DNA of 15,150 nucleotides from JBBDMU01 sp040905685 (GCA_040905685.1 JBBDRB010000114.1:1-15150), one strand, 5' to 3'; shown: positions 1 through 6,452, numbered from the stretch's first letter. Program-made: numbers and translations. Notes: a model not told the origin generated them from the letters alone.

Positions 1-50
1 TAGGCCCGCCGCCAGCGTTCGTCCTGAGCCAGGATCAAACTCTCCGTTGT
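1..50 (-). rRNA. rrs: 16S ribosomal RNA, 5' end (partial)
   Basis: Read on the minus strand, the first 50 bases contain the universal 16S start, AGAGTTTGATCCTGGCTCAG, followed by the conserved GACGAACGCTGGCGGC block. Aligning AGAGTTTGATC to E. coli positions 8-18 puts the mature 5' end near base 50. The gene leaves the window at the left edge, so only about 50 nt of roughly 1.5 kb is seen. It is transcribed in the same direction as the ribosomal-protein genes upstream. The exact mature end is inferred by alignment, not observed. Confidence 0.97.
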
Positions 51-119
51 AATATTACTTATACTTCGTTTGAGCTCGTATCCCGGCAGGTCGCTTTATT
101 ATTGTCTCTTTTATTGACT

Positions 120-147
120 CCCCAAAATGATCGCTCATCTTTAGGGG
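120..147 (-). other. hairpin in the rRNA leader
   Basis: On the minus strand CCCC, AAA and GAT pair with ATC, TTT and GGGG around a five-base GAGCG loop, with one T-T mismatch and one bulged A. This gives about ten base pairs of imperfect stem. It lies between the boxA-like site and mature 16S, where rRNA leaders commonly fold. Its role is not known from sequence alone. Confidence 0.4.
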
Positions 148-178
148 CTCGCTATGCGATTTTCTCAAAATTCATACG

Positions 179-190
179 ATCAAAGAACAA
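179..190 (-). promoter_or_regulatory. boxA-like rRNA antitermination site
   Basis: The minus strand reads TTGTTCTTTGAT here, close to the rrn boxA consensus (TGCTCTTTAACA in E. coli). In rRNA leaders boxA recruits NusB and S10 (NusE) to make RNA polymerase resistant to early termination. Its position, roughly 20-30 nt after the predicted transcription start and before 16S, fits. S10 itself is encoded at 14779-15090 in this window. Confidence 0.5.
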
Positions 191-212
191 CTGCCCGCTT
201 TTTGGACAGACT

Positions 213-244
213 CACAAGGTAACCTTCTTTATACCCCGTGTCAA
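213..244 (-). promoter_or_regulatory. candidate rRNA operon promoter
   Basis: On the minus strand TTGACA (244-239) is followed after 17 nt by TACCTTGTG (221-213). The second element resembles the Bacteroidota sigma -7 motif TAnnTTTG, with two letters swapped near its end, and the first is a perfect sigma-70 type -35 box. Transcription would start near 206-208, about 155 nt before mature 16S. Just upstream (245-276) the strand is rich in A-tracts, as expected of an UP element that binds the alpha C-terminal domain. This is motif evidence only; the start site is not measured. Confidence 0.6.
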
Positions 245-329
245 GACTTATCTTGCTTTCTTACCTCTTTTTTTCAGGGGCGTTCCCGCCACTATAGGTA
301 TTTATCTTAAACGGGTTTTCTATAACAAT

Positions 330-388
330 AAGTAAAGCAGATTATTATGCTTCCGGTTGCTTTTTCCGGAAATTAATCTGCTTTATTT
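330..388 (-). terminator. long hairpin after rplQ, probable terminator of the supercluster
   Basis: The arms at 334-344 and 374-384 are perfectly complementary over 11 bp and can be extended outward by a few pairs, including a G-T wobble. Inside them 351-356 pairs with 366-371 (TTCCGG/CCGGAA), with an asymmetric internal loop between the stems and a nine-base apical loop. The structure begins about 15-20 nt after the rplQ stop and is the only strong hairpin before the rRNA promoter. The downstream tail on the minus strand (ACTTATTGTTATAG) is T-rich but not a clean T-run, so termination efficiency is uncertain, and the fold could instead protect the mRNA end. Confidence 0.6.
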
Positions 389-401
389 ACAGGGGCATGC
401 T

Positions 402-1013
402 TTATTTCTTCTCTTCGGAAGAGTCGTCCCTGGTATCGTCCTCAGAGCCGGCATCGCCTTTTTTAGCTTCGGCCTTGCCGGCTTTTGCCTTTGGCTCGTC
501 CGCTTTGGCCGGTTCGGGCGCCGCCTCTTTTTTGGGCTCTGCCTTGCTTTCGGCCGCCTTGGTTTCGGATTGGGCAGGCTGTTCACCGGATGATTTTCCA
601 CGTCCGGCCCGCCGGGTTCGTTTTTTCTTCTTGCCGGCCGTTTCAGGCTGCTCATCGTTATAGTCGACCAGTTCGATCATCGCCAGGTCCGCATTGTCGC
701 CGGGACGTTTGCCCAGTTTAATAATCCGGGTATAGCCTCCGGGACGGTCGGCGACCAATTCGCCGATCTCATCGAAGAGTTTCGTTACGGCGACCTTGTC
801 GCGTAAAAAAGAAAATACGAGGCGCCGGTTGTGCATGGTGTCCTTTTTCCCCCGGGTAATGACCGGTTCAACATGCAGCCGTAATTCTTTCGCCTTGGCA
901 AGCGTCGTGGTTATACGCTCGTTCTTGATAAGGGCTACCGAAAGGGCCATCATGGTGGACTTGCGGTGACTCGTGGTTCGGCCTAATTTTCTGCCTTTAA
1001 CTAAATGACGCAT
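402..1013 (-). CDS. rplQ: 50S ribosomal protein L17 (bL17) with long charged tail
   Basis: L17 is a large-subunit protein close to the peptide exit tunnel. The N-terminal ~118 residues are a full L17 domain, starting MRHLVKGRKLGRTTSHRK and including NERITTTLAKAKELR and the late VDYND. Residues from about 120 to 203 form an Ala/Lys/Glu-rich, low-complexity extension ending in an acidic DDTRDDSSEEKK. E. coli L17 is about 127 residues, so the tail is extra; Bacteroidota L17 proteins often carry one. It is the last gene of the alpha block, 15 nt after rpoA, and is followed by the hairpin at 330-388. There is no Shine-Dalgarno sequence, only an A-rich leader. Confidence 0.97.
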   Translation of the reverse strand: MRHLVKGRKLGRTTSHRKSTMMALSVALIKNERITTTLAKAKELRLHVEPVITRGKKDTMHNRRLVFSFLRDKVAVTKLFDEIGELVADRPGGYTRIIKLGKRPGDNADLAMIELVDYNDEQPETAGKKKKRTRRAGRGKSSGEQPAQSETKAAESKAEPKKEAAPEPAKADEPKAKAGKAEAKKGDAGSEDDTRDDSSEEKK

Positions 1014-1028
1014 TTTTCTGGTTTGTTT

Positions 1029-2006
1029 TTAATTGTCAAGGTATTTAGACACATCCATGCCGAAGTGAAGATTTTTCTCTTCTATGACTTCAATCAGTTC
1101 GGTGAGGGATTTGCGGCCAAAGTTGCGAAACTTGAGCAGTTCGGCTTCTTCTTTTTCTACCAGTTCGCTAATGGAATTGATATTGGCTGATTTAAGACAG
1201 TTATAAGCCCGTACGCTCAGGTTCAGATCTTCAATGCTGGTTTTCAGCAGCATGCCGACGCGTACTTTCTCAGCGTCCACTTCATCCTGCTTCGGAGCAA
1301 AGGGTTCATCGATTTTTTCGGTGATAAACTTCTCAATATGATCCTTCAGGATTTTGCCGGCTATGGTAAAGGCTTCTTTGGGGTTCACCGATCCGTCGGT
1401 GGTGACTTCCATGGCCAGTTTCTCATAATCGGTACGCTGGCCAACGCGGACGTTGGTCACGTCAAACCGAACGGACTTGACCGGGGTAAATACAGCGTCA
1501 ACGGAGATCACGTTAATATCGGTCTCTTCTTCGTTGGTGTTCTCTTCGGAGGTCACGTATCCTTTACCCCGCCCGAGACGAAGCTCAATGCTGACATTGG
1601 CATCATCGGCCAGGGTAGCGATGACCAGGTCCGTGTTGAGAACCGTATATTCCTCGGAGGCTTCATTAATGTCACCGGCCGTTATCAGCCCGGGACCTTT
1701 TTTGGAAATATTGATCACCCCGCCGCTTTGCTCGACTTGCTTGAACCGCACTTCCTTCAGGTTCAGAATAAGGTCATAGACATCTTCGGCGACACCCGGA
1801 ATACTTGAGTATTCATGCTGCACCCCGTCTATTTTTACGGCTGTAATGGCAATTCCGGGCAGGGATGAAAGTAACACCCTTCTGAACGAATTGCCTATGG
1901 TCACCCCGTATCCACGCTCCAGCGGTTGAAGAACGAATTTACCATAGGTATCTGTTGTTTCTTCAACTACGAGGCTGTCCGGCATTTGGAGATTATTGCT
2001 ACTCAT
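1029..2006 (-). CDS. rpoA: DNA-directed RNA polymerase subunit alpha
   Basis: The alpha subunit dimerises to seed RNA polymerase assembly, and its C-terminal domain contacts UP-element DNA and activators. With the start at 2006 the protein has 325 residues. The N-terminal domain shows the conserved LERGYGVTIGNSFRRVLLSS at about 29-48. After a linker near 235-250 the C-terminal domain carries LNLSVRAYNCLKSANI, where R266 matches the DNA-binding R265 of E. coli, then RNFGRKSLTEL. The frame is open upstream to 2072, but those 22 extra residues overlap the end of rpsD and do not resemble RpoA, so the start MSSNNLQMPDS was chosen. It lies 43 nt after rpsD. Confidence 0.96.
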   Translation of the reverse strand: MSSNNLQMPDSLVVEETTDTYGKFVLQPLERGYGVTIGNSFRRVLLSSLPGIAITAVKIDGVQHEYSSIPGVAEDVYDLILNLKEVRFKQVEQSGGVINISKKGPGLITAGDINEASEEYTVLNTDLVIATLADDANVSIELRLGRGKGYVTSEENTNEEETDINVISVDAVFTPVKSVRFDVTNVRVGQRTDYEKLAMEVTTDGSVNPKEAFTIAGKILKDHIEKFITEKIDEPFAPKQDEVDAEKVRVGMLLKTSIEDLNLSVRAYNCLKSANINSISELVEKEEAELLKFRNFGRKSLTELIEVIEEKNLHFGMDVSKYLDN

Positions 2007-2049
2007 TAATCCACACGTTAATGTTTGAATTTCTGTTAAATCGTACTGG

Positions 2050-2655
2050 TTACTTGGAATAAAGTTCCACAATCAGCTGAACGTTGATATTCTCAGGAAT
2101 TTCTTCCATATCGGGAAACTGCAGGAATTTACCTGACAATGACTTCCGGTCCACTTCCAGCCAGTTATGCTTCCTTCGGGGAGCATTGGTGATGGCATCA
2201 TCAATCACGCCGAAATTCCGCGACCGGGGTCTGACCGACACGATGTCCCCGGATTTAAGGGTATAGGACGGGATATTGACCACCTGTCCGTTCACCACAA
2301 TATGACTGTGGTTCACCAGCTGTCGCGCCTGGCGGCGGGTGGCGGCAAATCCCATTCTGAACACGGTATTGTCCAGGCGGGCTTCCAGAAATTTGAGCAG
2401 GTTTTCACCGGTCACGCCCTCTTTGGCGTTCGCTTTCACGAAAATATTCCGGAATTGCTTCTCCAGCAAACCATAGGTATATCTTGCCTTCTGCTTTTCA
2501 TCCAGCTGAACGGCATAATCGGATTTCTTCATTCGACGGTTACGGCCATGCTGACCGGGTCCGTAAGGCTTTCTTTCCAGTGCTTTGCTCGGTCCGAATA
2601 TGGGTTCTTTAAACCTGCGTGCCTTTTTTTGCTTGGGTCCTGTATAACGTGCCAT
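2050..2655 (-). CDS. rpsD: 30S ribosomal protein S4 (uS4), zinc-free form
   Basis: S4 is a primary 16S-binding protein that nucleates assembly of the 30S body and helps control decoding accuracy with S5. The 201 residues begin MARYTGPKQKKARRFKEPIF and include YGPGQHGRNRR, typical of the N-terminal part. The S4 RNA-binding domain starts near residue 93 (RLDNTVFRMGFAATRRQAR) with HIVVNG near 118-123. The N-terminal region lacks the four cysteines of the zinc-binding S4 form. It sits between rpsK (19 nt gap) and rpoA, the standard alpha-operon order. In E. coli S4 represses this operon through a leader pseudoknot, but no leader is visible here. Confidence 0.97.
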   Translation of the reverse strand: MARYTGPKQKKARRFKEPIFGPSKALERKPYGPGQHGRNRRMKKSDYAVQLDEKQKARYTYGLLEKQFRNIFVKANAKEGVTGENLLKFLEARLDNTVFRMGFAATRRQARQLVNHSHIVVNGQVVNIPSYTLKSGDIVSVRPRSRNFGVIDDAITNAPRRKHNWLEVDRKSLSGKFLQFPDMEEIPENINVQLIVELYSK

Positions 2656-2674
2656 GTAATATAATTTCTATTTG

Positions 2675-3082
2675 TTAAACTCTTCGTCGTTTGGGCGGTC
2701 TGCAGCCGTTATGCGGCACAGGTGTTGTATCCTTTATCAGCTTAATTTCCAGGCCGGATGAAGCCAACGCTCTGATCGCTGCTTCCCTTCCGGATCCGGG
2801 TCCTTTTACAAAAACGTCAACCTTCCTCAGACCAATGTCATAGGCCGTTTTGGCTGCCGTCTGTGAACTTAGCTGAGCGGCATACGGCGTATTCTTACGT
2901 GAACCCTTGAATCCCTCCTTGCCGGAAGAAGACCAGGAAATGACATTCCCTTCGGAATCGGTAATTGTTACAATTACGTTATTAAAAGTAGCTTTAACAT
3001 ACACCATGCCGTTAGAATCGTTTAATACTTTTTTCTTCTTGCGGGCTGATGATGCCGTTGATTTGCTTTGATTTTTAGCCAT
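2675..3082 (-). CDS. rpsK: 30S ribosomal protein S11 (uS11)
   Basis: S11 lies on the platform of the 30S subunit near the mRNA exit site, next to S7 and S18. The 135 residues have a basic, flexible N-terminus (AKNQSKSTASSARKKKK) followed by the conserved core: ATFNNVIVTITDSEGNVISW, KGSRKNTPYAAQ, VFVKGPGSGREAAIRAL and the C-terminal PHNGCRPPKRRRV. The Asn-Gly in that last motif is the site that can form isoaspartate in E. coli S11. The gene is 10 nt after rpsM and 19 nt before rpsD. The leader has no Shine-Dalgarno motif. Confidence 0.97.
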   Translation of the reverse strand: MAKNQSKSTASSARKKKKVLNDSNGMVYVKATFNNVIVTITDSEGNVISWSSSGKEGFKGSRKNTPYAAQLSSQTAAKTAYDIGLRKVDVFVKGPGSGREAAIRALASSGLEIKLIKDTTPVPHNGCRPPKRRRV

Positions 3083-3092
3083 TACTTATTTT

Positions 3093-3473
3093 CTATTTAC
3101 GGGGTGCTTTTTTCTTGCCTGTAACGGCACGTCTTTTACCTTTACGGGTGCGTGCGTTGGTTTTCGTACGCTGGCCTCTAACCGGTAATCCTCTTCGATG
3201 ACGGTATCCCCGGTAGGCGCCGATATCCATAAGGCGTTTTATATTTGCTGTCGTCTCCGACCGGAGCGCACCTTCAACCTTAAACTCGTCTTCGATGAGT
3301 TTTCTGATCTCGGTTACCTGATCATCATTCCATTCACTGACCTTGGTATCGTATCCGATCCCTGTTTTGTCAAGAATTTGACGTGATCGTGTCGGACCGA
3401 TGCCATATATGTAAGTCAGGCCAATTTCTCCACGTTTATCTTTTGGTAAATCTATACCAGCAATACGAGCCAT
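3093..3473 (-). CDS. rpsM: 30S ribosomal protein S13 (uS13)
   Basis: S13 sits in the 30S head, forms bridges to the 50S subunit and contacts the P-site tRNA through its C-terminal tail. The 126 residues start MARIAGIDLPKDKRGEIGLT and show YIYGIGPTRSRQIL (helix-two-turn-helix region), then GAYRGYRHRRGLPVRGQRT and a very basic tail ending KKKAPRK. It follows rpmJ by 15 nt and precedes rpsK by 10 nt. Its leader has a weak AAAGGA about six bases before the ATG, one of the few Shine-Dalgarno-like sites in the window. Confidence 0.97.
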   Translation of the reverse strand: MARIAGIDLPKDKRGEIGLTYIYGIGPTRSRQILDKTGIGYDTKVSEWNDDQVTEIRKLIEDEFKVEGALRSETTANIKRLMDIGAYRGYRHRRGLPVRGQRTKTNARTRKGKRRAVTGKKKAPRK

Positions 3474-3488
3474 AATTCCTTTAAACTT

Positions 3489-3605
3489 TTATCCCTGACG
3501 CTTTTTGTTACGTGGGTTTTTTTTATTGATTACGAAAAGACGCCCTTTTCGACGGACAATCTTATCTCCGGCGCCTCTTTTCTTTACGGATGCTTTTGTT
3601 TTCAT
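3489..3605 (-). CDS. rpmJ: 50S ribosomal protein L36 (bL36), cysteine-free
   Basis: This 38-residue gene fits exactly between infA and rpsM. It starts MKTKASVKKRGAGDKIVRRK and ends NKKNPRNKKRQG, the conserved L36 ending. L36 is the smallest 50S protein and stabilises 23S rRNA near the GTPase-associated region. The zinc-binding form has three Cys and one His; here no cysteine remains, so this is a zinc-independent form. The 38-residue length fits the version I recall from Bacteroidota. It begins 6 nt after the infA stop, with an AT-rich leader and no Shine-Dalgarno sequence. Confidence 0.95.
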   Translation of the reverse strand: MKTKASVKKRGAGDKIVRRKGRLFVINKKNPRNKKRQG

Positions 3606-3611
3606 AATATC

Positions 3612-3830
3612 TTATTTATACCTGTACGTGATTCTGCCTTTACTTAAATCATAAGGAGACATTTCTACCGTCACCTTGTCGCCGGGGAGAATTTTAATGT
3701 AGAACATTCTCATTTTACCCGAAACGTGTGCTAAAATTTCATGGCCGTTTTCAAGTTCAACCCGAAACTGGGCATTGGGCAATGCTTCAAGAATGGTACC
3801 TTCTTGTTTTATAGGTTCCTGTTTAGCCAT
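3612..3830 (-). CDS. infA: translation initiation factor IF-1
   Basis: IF-1 binds the 30S A site during initiation and works with IF-2 and IF-3 to place initiator tRNA. The protein has 72 residues, the usual length, and is a single OB-fold domain: EGTILEALPNAQFRVELENG, then ILAHVSGKMRMFYIKILPGD and the closing YDLSKGRITYRYK. The start codon lies inside the end of map: the two genes overlap by 8 nt (ATGGCTAA), which suggests translational coupling. It is followed 6 nt later by rpmJ. Confidence 0.97.
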   Translation of the reverse strand: MAKQEPIKQEGTILEALPNAQFRVELENGHEILAHVSGKMRMFYIKILPGDKVTVEMSPYDLSKGRITYRYK

Positions 3831-4635
3831 TTAGCGCCACATTATCAATTCGAATTTTGGTTATCTCCTCAATATACTCAAAAGTACTTAGAATTTCAGC
3901 ATTTCCTTCTCTTACAACTACATCATGCTCATAATGAGCCGCATTTTTTCTGTCGGATGTCACGATGGTCCAACCGTCTTTCAACGTGTCCACTTTCCAT
4001 GTTCCGGCGGTGATCATCGGCTCAATGGCCAGCGTCATCCCGGAACGCAGGCGCACGCCTTTTCCGCTCTTCCCGTAGTTCGGGACCGATGGCTCTTCAT
4101 GCAGTGCCCGGCCGAGCCCGTGTCCTACCAGATCTTTAACCACCCCGTAACCGGCGTTTTCGCAATGTTCCTGAATGGCATGCGACACGTCACCGATCTT
4201 ATTTCCATGCACCGCCTTGTCAATGCCCAGGTAAAGCGACTCCATGGTCGTTTGCAACAGGTTCATGGTCTCTTCGCCGACTTCCTCAACGATGAACGTA
4301 TAGGCGGAATCGCCGAAGAACCCATTTAAATTAACGCCGCAATCAATGGAGACAATGTCTCCTGCTTTCAGTTTCTGATCGTTGGGAAACCCATGCACCA
4401 CCTGCTCATTCACCGAAATACAAAGGGTTCCGGGAAACGGGTTCAATGCCGGGCCGTACCCTTTAAAGGCTGCTTTGGCATTATGTTGTTTGATATATTC
4501 TTCGGCTACGGAATCCAGCCGGGCTGTCGTGACGCCGGGCCTGATATGGCGGGCTACTTCAGCTAATGTTTTGGATACAAGCTGCGCACTTTCACGCATC
4601 GCATCGATTTCATTTTCGCTCTTAAGATATATCAT
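3823..4635 (-). CDS. map: methionine aminopeptidase, type I
   Basis: The enzyme removes the initiator methionine from nascent proteins when the second residue is small. The 270-residue protein shows all five dinuclear-metal ligands: D98 (in VSIDCG), D109 (in GFFGDSAYTF), H172 (in GHGLGRALHEEP), E205 (in LAIEPMI) and E236 (in AHYEHDVVV). H81 in VVHGFP and H179 match the substrate-contacting histidines. Length and the absence of an N-terminal extension fit type Ia. Its ATG overlaps the secY stop by one base (TAATG) and its end overlaps infA by 8 nt, so it should be translated together with both. The position after secY without adk is usual for Bacteroidota. Confidence 0.97.
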   Translation of the reverse strand: MIYLKSENEIDAMRESAQLVSKTLAEVARHIRPGVTTARLDSVAEEYIKQHNAKAAFKGYGPALNPFPGTLCISVNEQVVHGFPNDQKLKAGDIVSIDCGVNLNGFFGDSAYTFIVEEVGEETMNLLQTTMESLYLGIDKAVHGNKIGDVSHAIQEHCENAGYGVVKDLVGHGLGRALHEEPSVPNYGKSGKGVRLRSGMTLAIEPMITAGTWKVDTLKDGWTIVTSDRKNAAHYEHDVVVREGNAEILSTFEYIEEITKIRIDNVALNG

Positions 4636-5942
4636 TACATCCTGCGCCGGCCTTTAACCCGGCCTGTTTTCATGAATCCATCGTAGTGCCGCATCATCAA
4701 ATGACTTTCAATTTGCTGAAGCGTATCAAGGGCAACCCCCACAATTATCAGCAGGCTTGTTCCCCCGTAGAACATGGCAAATCCGGGTGTGACCCCAAAG
4801 TTGGCGGCAAACGCCGGCATGATGGCCACGAAGGCTAGAAATATGGAGCCCGGAAGCGTGATCCTCGACAAAATATTATCTATAAATTCGACTGTTTGCT
4901 TGCCCGGCCTTACCCCGGGGATGAATCCGCCCTGGCGTTTCATCGTATCGGCCATTTCTTTCGGATTGATAACGATCGCCGTATAGAAAAAAGTAAAAAA
5001 GACCACGATGATGGCAAAAATAATGGAATAGGCCGTACCGGTGAAATCATTGGACCAGGCCGTCAGCATTTGAACCGTCTCGTTCGCCGGGAAGAAAGTT
5101 CCAAACGTACTGGGTATGAACATTATTGACTGGGCAAAGATAATCGGCATAACACCGGCGGCATTAACCCGCAAAGGCAGGTACTGGGTGGTTCCGCCAT
5201 AGACTTTGCGGCCGACCACGCGCTTGGCATACTGAACCGGGATGCGCCGCTGACCCTGCGTGAGCAGGACCACTGAGGCAATAACCAGCATAAGAACGCC
5301 GATTTCAAACAGCACGATAATAAGATTGCTCTTGGTGGAGACTTCGTTCATCAGCGCCGTGGGCAGGGCGGCAATAATGCCGATCATGATCAGCAGCGAA
5401 ATACCGTTGCCGATACCCCGTTCGGTGATGCGTTCACCCAGCCACATCACAAAGATGGTCCCGGCCGTCAGCACGATCATGCCGGTGGCGATGAAGGCGG
5501 CATTGCCTACCACAATAGCCTCCGGAGAGGTGGCCATCAGATTGATGCAGAACCCGACGGACTGTACCAGGGTGATCAGTACCGTGCCGTAGCGGGTAAG
5601 CTGATTGATCTTGCGGCGCCCTTCTTCTCCTTCACGCTGGAGTTTCTGGAAATACGGAACCACGGCCCCCATCAGCTGAATAATAATCGCTGCGGTAATA
5701 TAAGGCATAATCCCCAAAGCAAATACCCCGGCTCTGGAGAAGGCCCCGCCTACGAACAGGTCGAACAGGCCCAGCAGATCAGTAGCCTGACCGGTGGTGG
5801 CCGTTAACTGGGAGGCATCCACACCGGGCATGGTTATAAAGGAACCGACCCGGTATACAAGAAGGATACCTACGACGTAGAGTATCCGGTTCTTGAGCTC
5901 TTCAATTTTAAATATGTTTTGGAAGTTCTGTAATAGACTCAT
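4635..5942 (-). CDS. secY: preprotein translocase subunit SecY
   Basis: SecY is the membrane channel through which unfolded proteins are exported or inserted, together with SecE, SecG and SecA. The 435 residues contain the expected ten hydrophobic segments, for example about 20-38, 73-95, 117-136, 145-167, 181-199, 207-228, 261-280, 305-325, 364-384 and 391-406. Family landmarks include a plug region near 58-70, ITERGIGNGISLL at 172-184, and the C5 cytoplasmic loop MKRQGGFIPGVRPGKQT at 334-350 that contacts SecA and the ribosome. It starts 23 nt after rplO and ends with a one-base overlap with map. Confidence 0.98.
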   Translation of the reverse strand: MSLLQNFQNIFKIEELKNRILYVVGILLVYRVGSFITMPGVDASQLTATTGQATDLLGLFDLFVGGAFSRAGVFALGIMPYITAAIIIQLMGAVVPYFQKLQREGEEGRRKINQLTRYGTVLITLVQSVGFCINLMATSPEAIVVGNAAFIATGMIVLTAGTIFVMWLGERITERGIGNGISLLIMIGIIAALPTALMNEVSTKSNLIIVLFEIGVLMLVIASVVLLTQGQRRIPVQYAKRVVGRKVYGGTTQYLPLRVNAAGVMPIIFAQSIMFIPSTFGTFFPANETVQMLTAWSNDFTGTAYSIIFAIIVVFFTFFYTAIVINPKEMADTMKRQGGFIPGVRPGKQTVEFIDNILSRITLPGSIFLAFVAIMPAFAANFGVTPGFAMFYGGTSLLIIVGVALDTLQQIESHLMMRHYDGFMKTGRVKGRRRM

Positions 5943-5965
5943 TCGAAATAGGGTAGCTGAATATG

Positions 5966-6421
5966 CTATTTATCAATTTTGGTAACGGTGCCACCGGCTT
6001 TTTCAATCTTATCTATAGCGGTTTTGCTGAAGCCGTGAGCTTCTATGGTATAGGCTTTCTTCACTTCTCCCCGGCCTAAAACCTTTACAAGTTCTTTTTT
6101 ACCGGCCAGGCCGGCTGCTATGAGATCATTGTGCGAGATGGTGTCTTTTAACTTACCGCTTTCGTTGAATTCATTGATGACATCCAGGTTTAGAGCGATA
6201 TAGGACTTATGCAATGGATTTTTGAACCCAAACTTCGGGAGCCTTCGCTGCAGCGGCATTTGTCCGCCTTCAAACCCGGCCTTCACCGACGAACCGCTTC
6301 TGGCCAATTGTCCGTTATGTCCGCGCCCTGATTCTTTCCCCAGGCCGGATCCTTCACCGCGACCCACTCGTTTGCGGGTCTTCCTGTTGCCAATTGGTGC
6401 TTTTAGTGTATGTAATTTCAT
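5966..6421 (-). CDS. rplO: 50S ribosomal protein L15 (uL15)
   Basis: L15 is a late-assembling 50S protein whose long N-terminal extension penetrates 23S rRNA. The 151 residues start MKLHTLKAPIGNRKTRKRVG and continue with the Gly-rich GRGEGSGLGKESGRGHNGQ, then GGQMPLQRRLPKFGF, and end with the globular part (ELVKVLGRGEVKKAYTIEAH, IEKAGGTV). In most bacteria rpmD (L30) lies directly upstream; here the gap to rpsE is 31 nt and holds no gene. secY follows 23 nt downstream. Confidence 0.97.
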   Translation of the reverse strand: MKLHTLKAPIGNRKTRKRVGRGEGSGLGKESGRGHNGQLARSGSSVKAGFEGGQMPLQRRLPKFGFKNPLHKSYIALNLDVINEFNESGKLKDTISHNDLIAAGLAGKKELVKVLGRGEVKKAYTIEAHGFSKTAIDKIEKAGGTVTKIDK

Positions 6422-6452
6422 GACTTACGTAATAGAATGGATCGTTATCAAT

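Larger units (their letters stand above)
51..208 (-). other. rRNA operon leader (precursor 16S 5' region)
   Basis: This is the non-coding stretch between the predicted rRNA promoter and the mature 16S end. It holds a boxA-like element (179-190) and a hairpin (120-147), and is otherwise AT-rich. It presumably carries one half of the RNase III processing stem, whose partner would lie beyond the 3' end of 16S and outside the window. I see no convincing gene: the plus-strand reading frame at 102-335 crosses this leader and the promoter and has no recognisable protein character. Confidence 0.6.

Noticed and set aside
279..290. Small GC hairpin (GGCG/CGCC) next to an A-run, as a possible terminator
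   Set aside because: The stem is only 4 bp. On the minus strand it is followed by A residues, not T, so it does not look like a terminator in the direction of transcription; the A-run fits an UP element better.
102..335. 77-codon plus-strand frame in the gap between 16S and rplQ
   Set aside because: It crosses the predicted rRNA promoter and leader, has no leader signal and an unremarkable composition. rRNA leaders rarely encode proteins.
383..655. 90-codon minus-strand frame rich in Arg, Pro and Lys
   Set aside because: It overlaps the L17 tail in another frame; the low-complexity composition simply reflects the repetitive codons of that tail.
1338..1808. 156-codon open frame on the plus strand
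   Set aside because: Antisense to rpoA, with no family resemblance and no promoter or leader of its own.
2007..2072. Upstream start for rpoA adding 22 residues
   Set aside because: The extension overlaps the end of rpsD and has no similarity to RpoA, while the ATG at 2006 gives a normal N-terminus.
2167..2664. 165-codon open frame on the plus strand
   Set aside because: Antisense to rpsD and explained by its codon usage.
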